Notes: a model not told the origin generated them from the letters alone. 64,000 bases of DNA from Chachezhania antarctica (GCF_003646465.1 NZ_QZEX01000002.1:372001-436000); one strand, 5' to 3'. Positions 16,426 through 25,345 are shown, counted from the stretch's first letter. Made by a program: numbers and translations.

Positions 16426-17505
16426 ATGGAACAGGTACGGGGAATCGATCAAAAACGCCGCAAGGCGCGCGGGGCGGTCAGCAACACGCCCGGCCGGTTC
16501 GACAAGAACCGGGTGGAGGTCTGGGATGGCTGGGAGATCGAGGAAGACCGCCCCGGCTTCGCGACAATCGTCGAGGACGAGGTGCCGCGGAGCCTGATCA
16601 ACTATGTCACCTCGCCCGATCTGCCCTTCGACCGGTCGATCAACCCCTACCGCGGGTGCGAACATGGCTGCATCTACTGCTTTGCCCGACCGGCCCATGC
16701 CTATCTGGGCTATTCGGCGGGGCTCGATTTCGAAACGCGGCTGATCGCGCGGCCCCGGGCGGCGGAGGTGCTGCGGCGAGAGCTGAGTGCGAAACGCTAC
16801 AAGGTGGCGCCGATTGCCATCGGGACCAATACCGATCCCTACCAGCCGGTTGAGCGGGATCGCCGCATCACGCGCGGGTGCCTTGAGCTGCTGCGAACGT
16901 TCAACCACCCAGTGGCCATCGTCACCAAGGGCGCGCTGATCGAGCGGGACATCGATATCCTGGCGCCCATGGCGGCCGACGGACTGGCGCGGGTGGGCAT
17001 CTCGATCACCACGCTGGACCCGGAGCTTGCCCGACGGATGGAACCGCGCGCGCCCTCGCCCGCGCGGCGGCTGGCAGCGGTCCGGCGGCTGGTGGAGGCC
17101 GGGGTGCCGGTGCGGCTGATGGTGTCGCCGGTGGTGCCGGGGCTGACGGATCACGAGCTGGAGGCGATCCTCGCCGCGGGCCGGGAGATGGGGGCCGAGA
17201 CCGCCAGCTGGATCATGCTGCGCCTGCCGCGGGAGGTGTCGGAGCTGTGGCAGGAATGGCTGGCCGAGCATGAGCCGGGACGGGCGGAGAAGGTGATGGC
17301 ACGGCTTCGGGAGATGCATGGCGGGCGGGATTACGACCCGCGCTGGGGGCACCGGATGCGCGGCGAAGGGCGATATGCGGAGATGATCGGGCAGCGTTTT
17401 CGCGCAGCGGCGAAACGGCTGGGCATGAACGGCGATGCGCCGGATCTGCGCTGCGACCTGTTCGCGGTGCCGCCCCAGGCGGGCGACCAGCTGTCATTGT
17501 TCTGA
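16426..17505 (+). CDS. PA0069-family radical SAM protein (SplB-like)
   Basis: A 359-residue radical SAM enzyme. The 4Fe-4S cluster motif is CEHGCIYC (CxxxCxxC), placed after NPYRG as in the PA0069/Rv2578c family, which is related to spore photoproduct lyase. Further family blocks are IAIGTNTDPYQPVER and TKGALIERDID. The substrate of this family is not established. The start at 16426 was preferred over an ATG at 16369 because a perfect LexA box lies between them, which places the promoter there. That operator suggests a DNA-damage role. A dispersed repeat lies directly after the stop. Confidence 0.85.
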   Translation: MEQVRGIDQKRRKARGAVSNTPGRFDKNRVEVWDGWEIEEDRPGFATIVEDEVPRSLINYVTSPDLPFDRSINPYRGCEHGCIYCFARPAHAYLGYSAGLDFETRLIARPRAAEVLRRELSAKRYKVAPIAIGTNTDPYQPVERDRRITRGCLELLRTFNHPVAIVTKGALIERDIDILAPMAADGLARVGISITTLDPELARRMEPRAPSPARRLAAVRRLVEAGVPVRLMVSPVVPGLTDHELEAILAAGREMGAETASWIMLRLPREVSELWQEWLAEHEPGRAEKVMARLREMHGGRDYDPRWGHRMRGEGRYAEMIGQRFRAAAKRLGMNGDAPDLRCDLFAVPPQAGDQLSLF

Positions 17506-17507
17506 GG

Positions 17508-17575
17508 GGGGATCGGGGGATCTGCCCCTGCCGTCCTTCGGGCGACTCCCCCGAGGTATTTGAAGACCAATGAAG
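17508..17575. repeat. Dispersed GTATTT-tail palindrome, copy A
   Basis: A G-rich arm pairs with GACTCCCCC, followed by the conserved tail GAGGTATTTGAAGACCAATG. It starts three bases after the radical SAM stop and lies in the gap to the convergent trcR gene. Other copies are at 25260, 29111, 45002, 47440 and 57079. Confidence 0.65.
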
Positions 17576-17615
17576 CGCGGGGGACGGTCGGGCGCAGGGC
17601 CCGACCGGTCCGGTA

Positions 17616-18407
17616 TCAGCGTTTGTCGTCGTCTTCGGCGTCGTCTTCGTCTTCGTCATTGCCCTTGGGCAGGTTGAAAAAGTTTTCGGCGTCGATTGCC
17701 GGCTTGTCGCCGCCATCGTCGTCATCCGAGGCGTATCCGCCACCGGTGCCGGTCTCGCTGAGCGAGAAGGTTTCGAGCCCTTCAATCGCGGTGGGCATCC
17801 GAGGTTCGGCCGGCATGTCGAGCGATTGTTCGGTGCTCACCAGACGGCGGCGTTCGTCGTCGCTCATCAACGCGCCATCGGCGGCCTTCTTGGCGGCGGC
17901 CTTCTGCACGGCGGCGTCGAGTTCCGACTGCTTGCACAGCCCCAGCGCCACCGGGTCGATGGGCTGGATGTTGGCGATGTTCCAGTGGGTGCGTTCGCGG
18001 ATCGACTGGATCGTGGGCTTGGTGGTGCCCACCAGTTTCGAGACCTGCGAATCCGCCAGTTCCGGGTGGAACTTGACCAGCCACAGGATGGCCGCCGGCC
18101 GGTCCTGCCGCTTGGACAGCGGCGTGTAGCGCGGTCCGCGGCGCTTTTCCTCGCCCACCGAGGCAGGATTGAATTTCAGGGTCAGCCGGTGAAGCGGATT
18201 GTTCTCCGCCTTGTCGATTTCTTCCTGGGTCAGCTGGTTGTTGGCGATCGGGTCGAATCCTTTCACGCCGGCCGCCACGTCGCCGTCGGCAATGCCCTGG
18301 ACTTCCAGCTCGTGCAGACCCACGAAATCGGCGATCTGCTTGAAGCTGATCGTGGTGTTGTCCACCAGCCAAACGGCCGTGGCCTTGGCCATCAACGGTT
18401 TTGACAT
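17616..18407 (-). CDS. trcR: Cell-cycle transcriptional regulator TrcR (DUF1013)
   Basis: A 263-residue protein that starts MSKPLMAKATAVWLVDNTTI and contains FKQIADFVGLHELEVQGIADG, the DUF1013 signature. A second helix-turn-helix-like block is DSQVSKLVGTTKPTIQSIRER. In Caulobacter and Sinorhizobium this family (TrcR) associates with RNA polymerase and affects cell-cycle transcription. The C-terminal 60 residues are acidic and low in complexity, ending DEDEDDAEDDDKR. It is a single gene, divergent from RNase T2. Confidence 0.88.
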   Translation of the reverse strand: MSKPLMAKATAVWLVDNTTISFKQIADFVGLHELEVQGIADGDVAAGVKGFDPIANNQLTQEEIDKAENNPLHRLTLKFNPASVGEEKRRGPRYTPLSKRQDRPAAILWLVKFHPELADSQVSKLVGTTKPTIQSIRERTHWNIANIQPIDPVALGLCKQSELDAAVQKAAAKKAADGALMSDDERRRLVSTEQSLDMPAEPRMPTAIEGLETFSLSETGTGGGYASDDDDGGDKPAIDAENFFNLPKGNDEDEDDAEDDDKR

Positions 18408-18530
18408 GTTGCGCGCCTCTTTCTTCGCATAAAGTTCACCCGTCGCCCGGATCGGGGCGGTCCCGGAATTTCCGGAACGAGTTACCTTTTGGGGAAAACG
18501 TTGGGCGTATATAGACGGGAGCTTTGTGGA

Positions 18531-19181
18531 ATGAAAGAGGCAATGCAGGCATTGGGTGCGCTGTTTCTGGCCGTATTCGCGGCCGGAGCCGCCTGGGCCG
18601 GGGACGAAACGCCCGGGGATTTCGACTATTACGTGCTGAGCCTGTCATGGTCGCCCAACTGGTGCGCGCAAGTCGGCGATGCCCATGGGTCGGAGCAATG
18701 CGACAAAGATCGTGACTTCGGCTGGACGCTGCACGGGCTCTGGCCGCAATACGACAACGGCTGGCCGGACTACTGCAAGACGACGGAACATCCGCCCAGC
18801 CAGGCGATGACGCTGGGCATGGCCGACATCATGGGCACGGCCGGGCTGGCGTGGCACCAGTGGGAGAAGCACGGCACCTGTTCGGGCCTGTCGGCCGGCG
18901 ATTACTTCGCGCTGTCGCGGCAGGCCTACGAGGCCGTGAACAGGCCCGCGATGCTGCGGCAACTGGACAAACCCGTGACCCTGCCCGCGTCGGTCGTGGA
19001 GGAGGCGTTTCTCGAGGCCAATCCCGGATGGAACGCGGACATGCTGACGATCACCTGCAAGGAAAGCGCCATTGCCGAGGCGCGGCTATGCCTGACGCGG
19101 GATCTGGATCCGCGGCCCTGCACGGGGCGAACGCTGCGCGATTGCACGGCGACCGACGCGCTGCTTACGCCGATCCGCTGA
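18531..19181 (+). CDS. Ribonuclease T2 family protein, exported
   Basis: A 216-residue protein with a signal peptide (cut likely after AAWA, residue 23). Both T2 active-site segments are intact: FGWTLHGLWPQY (CAS I) and WEKHGTC (CAS II), with the paired cysteines typical of the fold. It should cleave RNA in the periplasm or medium, giving nucleotides for salvage. ATG 18531 was chosen because the signal peptide then has normal length; a TTG 14 codons upstream is also open. The last 17 bp overlap the convergent sulfotransferase gene. Confidence 0.92.
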   Translation: MKEAMQALGALFLAVFAAGAAWAGDETPGDFDYYVLSLSWSPNWCAQVGDAHGSEQCDKDRDFGWTLHGLWPQYDNGWPDYCKTTEHPPSQAMTLGMADIMGTAGLAWHQWEKHGTCSGLSAGDYFALSRQAYEAVNRPAMLRQLDKPVTLPASVVEEAFLEANPGWNADMLTITCKESAIAEARLCLTRDLDPRPCTGRTLRDCTATDALLTPIR

Positions 19182-19938
19182 CGGTCCTTGCCGCACGGTC
19201 GCGGCGGAAGCGGGCGATCCAGTCGGCGCTGGTGGCGTCGGACAGGCGCGCAACGCCGACCTGCACGTTCTTCGGCGCGGGCAGGCCCAGCTTCGCCGCG
19301 ATCCGCGCCAGCGCGCCGGGGGGATCTTCGGCCAGGTCCTCGTAAGCGATCCTGAGCGGCGTGATGCCTTGTGCGTCGAACCATGGGTCCCAGGCGGCGG
19401 CCAGAGTCTCGAACTCGGCCAGTTGGGCGGCGATGCGATGGTAATCGTAGCCCTCGGGCTCCTGCGGGGCGAGGCGCTCGATCTCGGACCCGTCGGGCGC
19501 CTTGTGCCAGAGCCCAGTCTGACGCGCCCGCAGGTACGACACCGCCTGCGCCAGCGTATCCTGCCGCGACAGGTGGATGTAGGCGAGCCGCCCGAACGCG
19601 GCCTTCAGCCGCGCGCGGTCGTCTGGAAGGCCGGGATGGAGACGGCCGAGCATCCCGGTCAGACCTTCCACATCCGCGCGCATAAGGCGCAGGGCGAAGA
19701 CCGGCGTACCCGCCCTGCCCTCGGCCAGGACATGATCGAGGTAGAGCCTGTCGAACACGTCCCCCGGCACAAAGGCACGCTCCGGCAGGTCCCAGGCCTT
19801 CAGCCAGTAGCGGCTGAAGGTGTTCTGGAAATAGCTGTCCGGGCTGCCTGCCGTGCCCATGGAGGCGAGCATATCGCACAGAAGCGTGCTGCCCGTCCGG
19901 GGCGTCCCGCAAAGGACATAGCCGTCGTAATCCGACAT
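19165..19938 (-). CDS. Stf0-family sulfotransferase
   Basis: A 257-residue protein whose N-terminus GYVLCGTPRTGSTLLCDML is the 5'-phosphosulfate-binding loop for PAPS. IHLSRQDTLAQAVSY carries the 3'-phosphate-binding region. This matches Stf0-type sulfotransferases, which sulfate trehalose or other sugars and lipids. The acceptor cannot be predicted here. It overlaps the end of the RNase T2 gene by 17 bp and lies downstream of mscS. Confidence 0.85.
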   Translation of the reverse strand: MSDYDGYVLCGTPRTGSTLLCDMLASMGTAGSPDSYFQNTFSRYWLKAWDLPERAFVPGDVFDRLYLDHVLAEGRAGTPVFALRLMRADVEGLTGMLGRLHPGLPDDRARLKAAFGRLAYIHLSRQDTLAQAVSYLRARQTGLWHKAPDGSEIERLAPQEPEGYDYHRIAAQLAEFETLAAAWDPWFDAQGITPLRIAYEDLAEDPPGALARIAAKLGLPAPKNVQVGVARLSDATSADWIARFRRDRAARTVSGSA

Positions 19939-19968
19939 TCTCCCATGTCCCCTGCGGGTGCGCTGCGT

Positions 19969-20808
19969 CTACTCTGCCGCGTCCGCCTGCCCTTCGGGCT
20001 TGTAGATCGCGACGGTGTGGGGGAAGGGAATCGTGATGCCGGCCTTGTCGAAGGCTTCCTTCACCTCTTTCGTCAGCTTGAACTTCAGATCCCAGTAGTC
20101 ATCCGCGCTGCACCAAAGCCGCGCCGTCAGATCGACGCTGCTGTCGCCAAGGTTCGTGACCCGCACCCACGGTTCAGGATCGGAATGGATGCGGTCATCT
20201 GCACGGGCCAGCGTGTCGATGATCCCGACGGCCGTGTCGATATCGTCGGCGTAATCGATGCCGAAGACCAGATCCAGCCGCCGGATCTTGTGGGCCGAGA
20301 AGTTGGTGATCACCGACCCCCAGATCTTGCCGTTGGGCACGATGATCTGGACGTTGTCGGGCGTCGCCATCTCGGTGAAGAAAAGGTTGATCTCCTTCAC
20401 CGTACCCGACATGCCGCCTGCCTCGACATATTGTCCGACGACGAAGGGGCGGAACAGGATCAGCATGAAGCCCGCGGCAAGATCGCTGAGCGTGCCCTGA
20501 AGGGCCAGGCCGATCGCCAGCGATGCGGCACCAAGGGCGGCGACAAGGCTGGTTGTCTGGATGCCGAAGACGCCGAGGACGGCCATGATGACCATCAGCA
20601 GCAGGAACCATTTCACGATGCTGGACAGGAACTTGCCCAGCGTCGGATCCACGTTCTTCATCCGGTCCATGCGGCGTTGGACCCGTGCTGCAAGCCAGGC
20701 CGCCACGATCCAGCCGATAACCAGAACCGCCAGAGCCTTCAAAATGTCGAGGATCAAGGGCACCCAGGCGGCGACCATCGCCACATAATTTTCTGTTGCA
20801 GCTTCCAT
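19969..20808 (-). CDS. Small-conductance mechanosensitive channel (MscS family)
   Basis: A 279-residue membrane protein with about three transmembrane helices (near 20-45, 63-85 and 92-115). The pore-lining Gly/Ala helix reads ALGAASLAIGLALQGTLSDLAAG. It is followed by the conserved beta domain (PFVVGQYVEAGGMSGTVKEI, VPNGKIWGSVITNFS) and an alpha/beta tail. The length matches E. coli MscS. It opens under membrane tension to release solutes during osmotic downshock. Confidence 0.93.
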   Translation of the reverse strand: MEAATENYVAMVAAWVPLILDILKALAVLVIGWIVAAWLAARVQRRMDRMKNVDPTLGKFLSSIVKWFLLLMVIMAVLGVFGIQTTSLVAALGAASLAIGLALQGTLSDLAAGFMLILFRPFVVGQYVEAGGMSGTVKEINLFFTEMATPDNVQIIVPNGKIWGSVITNFSAHKIRRLDLVFGIDYADDIDTAVGIIDTLARADDRIHSDPEPWVRVTNLGDSSVDLTARLWCSADDYWDLKFKLTKEVKEAFDKAGITIPFPHTVAIYKPEGQADAAE

Positions 20809-20990
20809 AATGAACTCCCGTATCAGTAATTGGCGATCAACCGCCGGGGTAAATGGCTTTAATCTGCCTTACCCTCACTTGCAGGCAAGTGTCTGGTCAA
20901 TATCGGAAATACCGGGAGTTTCGGATCGGTCAGCACGCGACTGCGGCAGAGTTACAACAGCTTCCGGCTTCAGAACGTTGTTTTGGAATG

Positions 20991-21018
20991 AAAAAGCCGC
21001 CGGAAGAAGTCCGACGGC
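20991..21018 (-). terminator. Intrinsic terminator of the outer-membrane protein gene
   Basis: On the minus strand a 9-bp stem with one mismatch (21010-21018 with 20996-21004) and 5-nt loop is followed by TTTTT. It lies 48 bp after the stop at 21067. Confidence 0.65.
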
Positions 21019-21066
21019 ATCGATCGTGGGCACCGTCCACTGGTGCCTATGGACCGGACAGGGCGA

Positions 21067-21972
21067 TCAGAATTCCAGCCGGGCCAGCAGGCCGAAGATC
21101 GGTGCCGGATCATAATCGGACTGTGAAACTTCGTTTCCGTTGGCGTCTTCGAACTTGAACTGACCGTTAACGGCAGCCCCCGCGAAACCGGTGATCGTCA
21201 AGGTGTCGCTGGGGGTCCAGCGGCTTGTCAGGACGATGGGGGTCGAGCTGTCGACGCCCGTTCCACCGGCCCGGCCGTGGGAGTCATCCAGCAGGAATTC
21301 GAACTCCTCGTACCGGGTTTCCAGCCCGAGTTCCCATGTGTCGGTGGCTTCGAACGCCAGGCGAAGGCCGGCGCCGCGGCTGGCGGCAAAGCCCGACCCG
21401 GTGGCCAGGCGCCACCGGTCGGAAAATTGCCAGTCGATCAACAGGAAGGGGAAAAATACGGTTTCGTCCAGAAGGCTGGTCTGCACGCCCATCGCGGGGC
21501 CGATCACCAGATCCGGCGACACCCGCCACATGATCCCGCCGATGGCCCCGTAGGTGAACCCGTCCGAAAGATCAGCGCCGCTTTCCGCCGCGTAGTTGAT
21601 CTGGGGAACGATGAAGGCGGCGCTCCTCTCCCCGACCGGGAACCGAATTGGAAAGGACACCTTCAGTTCGTTCACGTCGATCGACGACCGCCCGACAAAC
21701 CCGCTGCCGAAGGAGTAATTCGTCTGCCCGCCACCGATCTCGATCCCGACGGACGACACTCGCGACTGGGCGATCATGCCGCTGGCCTGGAAGTAGCTGC
21801 GCGACCACTGGAAGGTATCGCCGTTCTTCATGTCGACTTCCGTCGACCCCTGGAAGGCCGCAGCGCCACTGAAGGCTGCGGACGGCGCGATGTCTTCAGG
21901 CTGCGCGACGGCGGCGGTGCCTGCCACGACGGGAAGCGCAAGCAGGCACAGGTGTTTTCTGAAAGAGAGCAA
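21067..21972 (-). CDS. Predicted outer-membrane beta-barrel protein, function unknown
   Basis: A 301-residue protein with a signal peptide ending at about AAVAQ (residue 24). The mature part is rich in alternating strand patterns, Gly and aromatic residues, and ends in Phe (LLARLEF), the usual last residue of outer-membrane barrels. It resembles DUF6268-type outer-membrane proteins. No substrate is indicated. It is a single gene with its own terminator. The 293 bp upstream, shared with the divergent VOC gene, show no clear operator. Confidence 0.6.
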   Translation of the reverse strand: MLSFRKHLCLLALPVVAGTAAVAQPEDIAPSAAFSGAAAFQGSTEVDMKNGDTFQWSRSYFQASGMIAQSRVSSVGIEIGGGQTNYSFGSGFVGRSSIDVNELKVSFPIRFPVGERSAAFIVPQINYAAESGADLSDGFTYGAIGGIMWRVSPDLVIGPAMGVQTSLLDETVFFPFLLIDWQFSDRWRLATGSGFAASRGAGLRLAFEATDTWELGLETRYEEFEFLLDDSHGRAGGTGVDSSTPIVLTSRWTPSDTLTITGFAGAAVNGQFKFEDANGNEVSQSDYDPAPIFGLLARLEF

Positions 21973-22265
21973 AGGAAGCCCCTTCTTGGTGTACGGGGAG
22001 GTTGAGGCGCAGCGATATCAGGACTGGCGGCAGCGAAAAGTGAATTTTTTGTAGAGGGTTGGAAGCTGGCGACGTTCTGCTGGCGGACCGTTTCAAACCG
22101 GACCGGCCGGTCTGAGCTTTCCATTAGGTAGGTCTGCACAGGGATCGTCAAGCCTGCCCGCCGTCTGGACGTGGCGTGAACATGCCCGAATGCCGGACAG
22201 GTATTATCCCCCTAATACCTTCGCGTTCTGTGCCTGTGCTAACCTTGTGCAGAAGGAGCGAAAAA

Positions 22266-22661
22266 ATGGCAAAACTTGTACATTCCATGGTCCGTGTGCT
22301 GCACGAACAGACGTCGATCCGCTTTTACGAGGAAGCGTTCGGCTTGCAAGTGAAGGACCGGCTCGATTTCGACACCTTCACGCTGGTCTACATGGTCTCG
22401 GAAGGCTCAGCGTTCGAACTGGAGCTGACCGTCAACAAGGACCGGACGGAACCTTACGATCTGGGGGACGGCTACGGCCATATCGCCTTCGTGGTGGAGG
22501 ACCTCGAAGCCGCCCGCGAGCGCACGATCAAGGCCGGCGCCGAGCCCCGCGATATCGTCGATTTCCGCCCCGGCGGAGAACGGCTGGCCAGGTTCTTCTT
22601 CGTCGCGGACCCGGATGGCTACCAGATCGAAGTGATCGAAAAGGGTGGCCGCTTCACCTGA
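22266..22661 (+). CDS. Glyoxalase I-like VOC protein
   Basis: A 131-residue VOC protein. Putative metal ligands in glyoxalase I positions are His6, Glu53 (FELEL), His72 (YGHIAF) and Glu122 (YQIEVIEK). An excellent AAGGAG site lies before the ATG at 22266. Glyoxalase I isomerises the methylglyoxal-glutathione adduct, but the VOC fold also serves ring-cleaving enzymes. It lies 29 bp before a muconolactone-isomerase-like gene in the same direction, so a role in aromatic or ketoacid metabolism is also possible. Confidence 0.8.
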   Translation: MAKLVHSMVRVLHEQTSIRFYEEAFGLQVKDRLDFDTFTLVYMVSEGSAFELELTVNKDRTEPYDLGDGYGHIAFVVEDLEAARERTIKAGAEPRDIVDFRPGGERLARFFFVADPDGYQIEVIEKGGRFT

Positions 22662-22690
22662 GCACAAGCAGACATAAACGGGAGGAAACA

Positions 22691-23005
22691 ATGCTTTATC
22701 AACTGAACTTCACCGTCGAATACGACGCGACCATGGCACAGCAGGGCCTGCTGGGGGTCTGGGCCGAGGAGGCGGAGGCCGCCCTTGGCGCCAAGTCCGC
22801 GGGCGTCGTCAAGGACCTGTGGAAAGTGGTCGGCGAACGCAAGGTGCTGGCCATCGTCGAGGTCGACAGCCCCGACACGCTCGACCAGATCCTGTTCGAT
22901 TTGCCAATCATGCAGAAGATGGGGCACCATGTGAACGTCGAGGTGAAATCGCTTCGCCGGTATGAAGACTTTGCCGACGACGTGAAGGAACGTCTCGGCC
23001 GCTGA
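22691..23005 (+). CDS. Muconolactone delta-isomerase-like protein (CatC family)
   Basis: A 104-residue ferredoxin-like protein. LYQLNFTVEYDATM, VVGERKVLAIVEVDSPDTLDQIL and LPIMQKMGHHVNVEVKSL fit the CatC/MIase family. Muconolactone isomerase acts in the catechol branch of the beta-ketoadipate pathway, but no catA or catB is present here. The true substrate is therefore open. GGAGG precedes the ATG at 22691. It is probably co-transcribed with the VOC gene upstream and the RHH gene 15 bp downstream. Confidence 0.75.
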   Translation: MLYQLNFTVEYDATMAQQGLLGVWAEEAEAALGAKSAGVVKDLWKVVGERKVLAIVEVDSPDTLDQILFDLPIMQKMGHHVNVEVKSLRRYEDFADDVKERLGR

Positions 23006-23020
23006 AGGGGAAATATCGAG

Positions 23021-23389
23021 ATGTGCCAGCTGTTCATCGGCGCCGATCCCGCACTCTGGGCATCTCATACAAGGTCATTCCGCATGGACGGGATGGTCAC
23101 CAGCGTCCGCCTTGAGGAGCTTTTCTGGCGCACGCTCGAATCCATCGGCGCGCGGGACGGCCTGACCGTCCCGCAGCTGCTGCACCGGCTTTACAACGAA
23201 AGCCTGGATGCCGGGCACGACGTGGGCAATTTCACGTCGTTCCTGCGGGTCTGCTGCCTGCGCTACCTGGACCTTCAGCTGCGCGGGCTGATCCCGCTCG
23301 AAGATCATGTGAACCTGTCGGTGCTGCCCGCGCAGGATATCCTCGACATCGAAGACCGCGCCCGCCTGTCCAGCGCCCCGCGGCTCTAG
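23021..23389 (+). CDS. Ribbon-helix-helix domain protein
   Basis: A 122-residue protein. RMDGMVTSVRLEELFWRTLESIG, followed by a helical LTVPQLLHRLYNES block, matches the RHH_4 family, in which the strand VTSVRLE is expected to touch DNA. The C-terminal half has FTSFLRVCCLRYLDLQ. No target is known. It closes the VOC/isomerase run and is convergent with the acyl-CoA ligase gene. Confidence 0.75.
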   Translation: MCQLFIGADPALWASHTRSFRMDGMVTSVRLEELFWRTLESIGARDGLTVPQLLHRLYNESLDAGHDVGNFTSFLRVCCLRYLDLQLRGLIPLEDHVNLSVLPAQDILDIEDRARLSSAPRL

Positions 23390-23422
23390 GCGAAACGCGC
23401 CCCCTGAGGAGCGCGCTCAAGG

Positions 23423-25096
23423 TCAGCTCGCGTGGGCGAGCTTTTCCATCTCTTCCTTCTTCAGCGCCTTTCGGTCCGCCTTGCCCACGGGGGTGTGCGG
23501 CAGCTCGGTCCGGAATTCCAGCTCGCGCGGGATTTCGTGCCGGCCCAGCTTGTCTTCAAGAAAGCCCTGCAAGTCCTTCAGGGAAAAGGATTTCGCACCT
23601 GCGTTGAGTACCACGAAGACCTTGGCGCTTTCGCCGCGGTAATCATCCGGCACGCCGATGGCCATCGCTTCGGACACCGCCGGGTGCAGATGCACGGCCT
23701 GTTCGATCACCAGCGGGTACACGTTGAACCCGCCCGACAGGATCATGTCCTTCTTGCGGTCCACCAGGAAGAAATACCCGTCCTCGTCCATGTAGCCGAT
23801 ATCGCCGGTCAGGAACCAGCCGTCGCAGAAGGCGGCCTCCGTCTCTTCGGGCTTGTTCCAGTACTCTCGGGTCACGTTCGGCCCCATGATCGCCATCTCC
23901 CCGGTCTCGTTCGGGCCCAGCGTCTTGCGGGGGTCTTCGACATCGACGATCTTCAGGTCGAGCCCGGGCAGCGGAATGCCGATGGTGCCCAGCTTTTCGT
24001 CCGGCATGGTCTTGGGCACGTTCGTCCCTGCGGGCGAGGTTTCGGTCATCCCCCAGCCGCCGCGCAGCTTCAGGCCGGTCAGCTGCTTCACGCGGTTGTA
24101 GACCTCGACCGGCAGCGGTGCCCCGCCCGATCCGATGTATTCCAGCGAGGACAGGTCCCGCTTGTCGATATCCGGGATCTGCAACGCGGCGATCCATGTA
24201 GTGGGCACACCACCGAGCGAGTTGATCTTCTTCTCCTCGACCTCGCGGATCGCCGTTTCGGCATCGTAGCGCAGCCGCAGGTACATCACCCCGCCCTCAT
24301 GGGTGCGCTTCAGCAAACCGGCGGTCAGCCCCATGATGTGGAACAGCGGCGAATAGACGAGGCTCGATTTCCCCGGAAGCGAGGCGGGATCGTCCTTCGA
24401 GTTCTCGGAATAGATCAGCACCGCCGCGGACAGGTTGCGATGGGTCAGCACCGCTGCCTTGGGCACGCCCGTGGTGCCGCCGGTGAACTGCAACAGCGCC
24501 ATGTCGGCGGATGTGACAGGCACCGGGTCATAGGCAGCCCCTTCGTGACCGGCCAGGAAATCGGCCACCGCCACGGCCCCGTCGGTCACCGGGCACGCGC
24601 GCCCCTGCCCCGAGATCGGGTCCGGGCACTGCACCAACGTCGGCGTCTCGACCGAGGCAATCAGCGGCCCGAAATGGCGCGCGAATTCGGGTGTCGTCAG
24701 GCTGACCACCAGCTTGGCGCCGCTTTCATGCAGCTTGTGCGCGATCTCGCGGTCGGCATCCAGCGGCGACAGGTGGGTCACCGCGCCGCCCGCGACCATG
24801 GTGGCGAAGAAGAAGATCGGATGCCACGGGCAGTTCGGCAGGTGCAGCGCGACACGGTCGCCCTTTTCTATCCCGAAGGCCTTCAGCGCCGCCGCGACCT
24901 CGGCCACTTTCGCCTTCATCTCGGTATAGGTGAAACTCTGGCCATAGTACTCGATGAAAAGCTGATCGCCCCAGGTGTCGAAAGCTTTCGTCAGGATCGC
25001 CGACAGCGTGGTATCCTCTGGCACATAGTCCGGCCGGATCCCGTCACGGTAGTGCTTGTGCCACGGGCGCGAGCCCGGTTTGATCGTCATGGTCAT
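23423..25096 (-). CDS. AMP-dependent acyl-CoA ligase (long-chain or dicarboxylate)
   Basis: A 557-residue ANL-superfamily enzyme. It has the phosphate loop FTGGTTGVPKAAVLTHRN, the GWGMTETSP motif, WFLTGDIGYMDEDGYFFLVDRKKD and the catalytic lysine near the end (GKADRKALKKEE). It activates a carboxylate to its CoA thioester through an acyl-AMP. Its start MTMTIKPGSRPWHKHYRDGIRPDYV resembles ligases annotated for long-chain fatty acids or pimelate-type dicarboxylates (PimA). The sequence alone does not decide the chain type. Its upstream region holds dispersed repeats. Confidence 0.85.
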   Translation of the reverse strand: MTMTIKPGSRPWHKHYRDGIRPDYVPEDTTLSAILTKAFDTWGDQLFIEYYGQSFTYTEMKAKVAEVAAALKAFGIEKGDRVALHLPNCPWHPIFFFATMVAGGAVTHLSPLDADREIAHKLHESGAKLVVSLTTPEFARHFGPLIASVETPTLVQCPDPISGQGRACPVTDGAVAVADFLAGHEGAAYDPVPVTSADMALLQFTGGTTGVPKAAVLTHRNLSAAVLIYSENSKDDPASLPGKSSLVYSPLFHIMGLTAGLLKRTHEGGVMYLRLRYDAETAIREVEEKKINSLGGVPTTWIAALQIPDIDKRDLSSLEYIGSGGAPLPVEVYNRVKQLTGLKLRGGWGMTETSPAGTNVPKTMPDEKLGTIGIPLPGLDLKIVDVEDPRKTLGPNETGEMAIMGPNVTREYWNKPEETEAAFCDGWFLTGDIGYMDEDGYFFLVDRKKDMILSGGFNVYPLVIEQAVHLHPAVSEAMAIGVPDDYRGESAKVFVVLNAGAKSFSLKDLQGFLEDKLGRHEIPRELEFRTELPHTPVGKADRKALKKEEMEKLAHAS

Positions 25097-25259
25097 GGCG
25101 TCCTCCCGCAGTGCGAAACTTTGTTTCGCAGAATTGCGGGCAAGCTATTCGGATATTCTCCACCCTGCAACCGTCTGCGAAGCATCGCACGGTATATGCG
25201 CGGGAAAAGTCGTGCCGATCACTCCGGTCAGGCGTGGCAACGGCGTTTGACCGAAAGAA

Positions 25260-25345
25260 CGGGGGCTCTCCCCCCGCACCCCCGAGGTATTTGGGGACCA
25301 AAGAAGCCCCCTTCTTCTTTTCCCCAAATACTCCCGCCGGAGGCG
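25260..25345. repeat. Dispersed GTATTT-tail palindrome, inverted pair (copy B)
   Basis: One copy (25260-25306, tail CGAGGTATTTGGGGACCAAA) faces a second in reverse orientation (25311-25345, reading GGGAGTATTTGGGGAAAAGA on the minus strand). Their tails pair to make a hairpin of about 27 bp per side with a CCCC loop. It occupies the middle of the 413-bp gap between the coxL-like and acyl-CoA ligase genes. Nothing else recognisable lies in 25097-25259, apart from the presumed ligase promoter. Confidence 0.65.
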
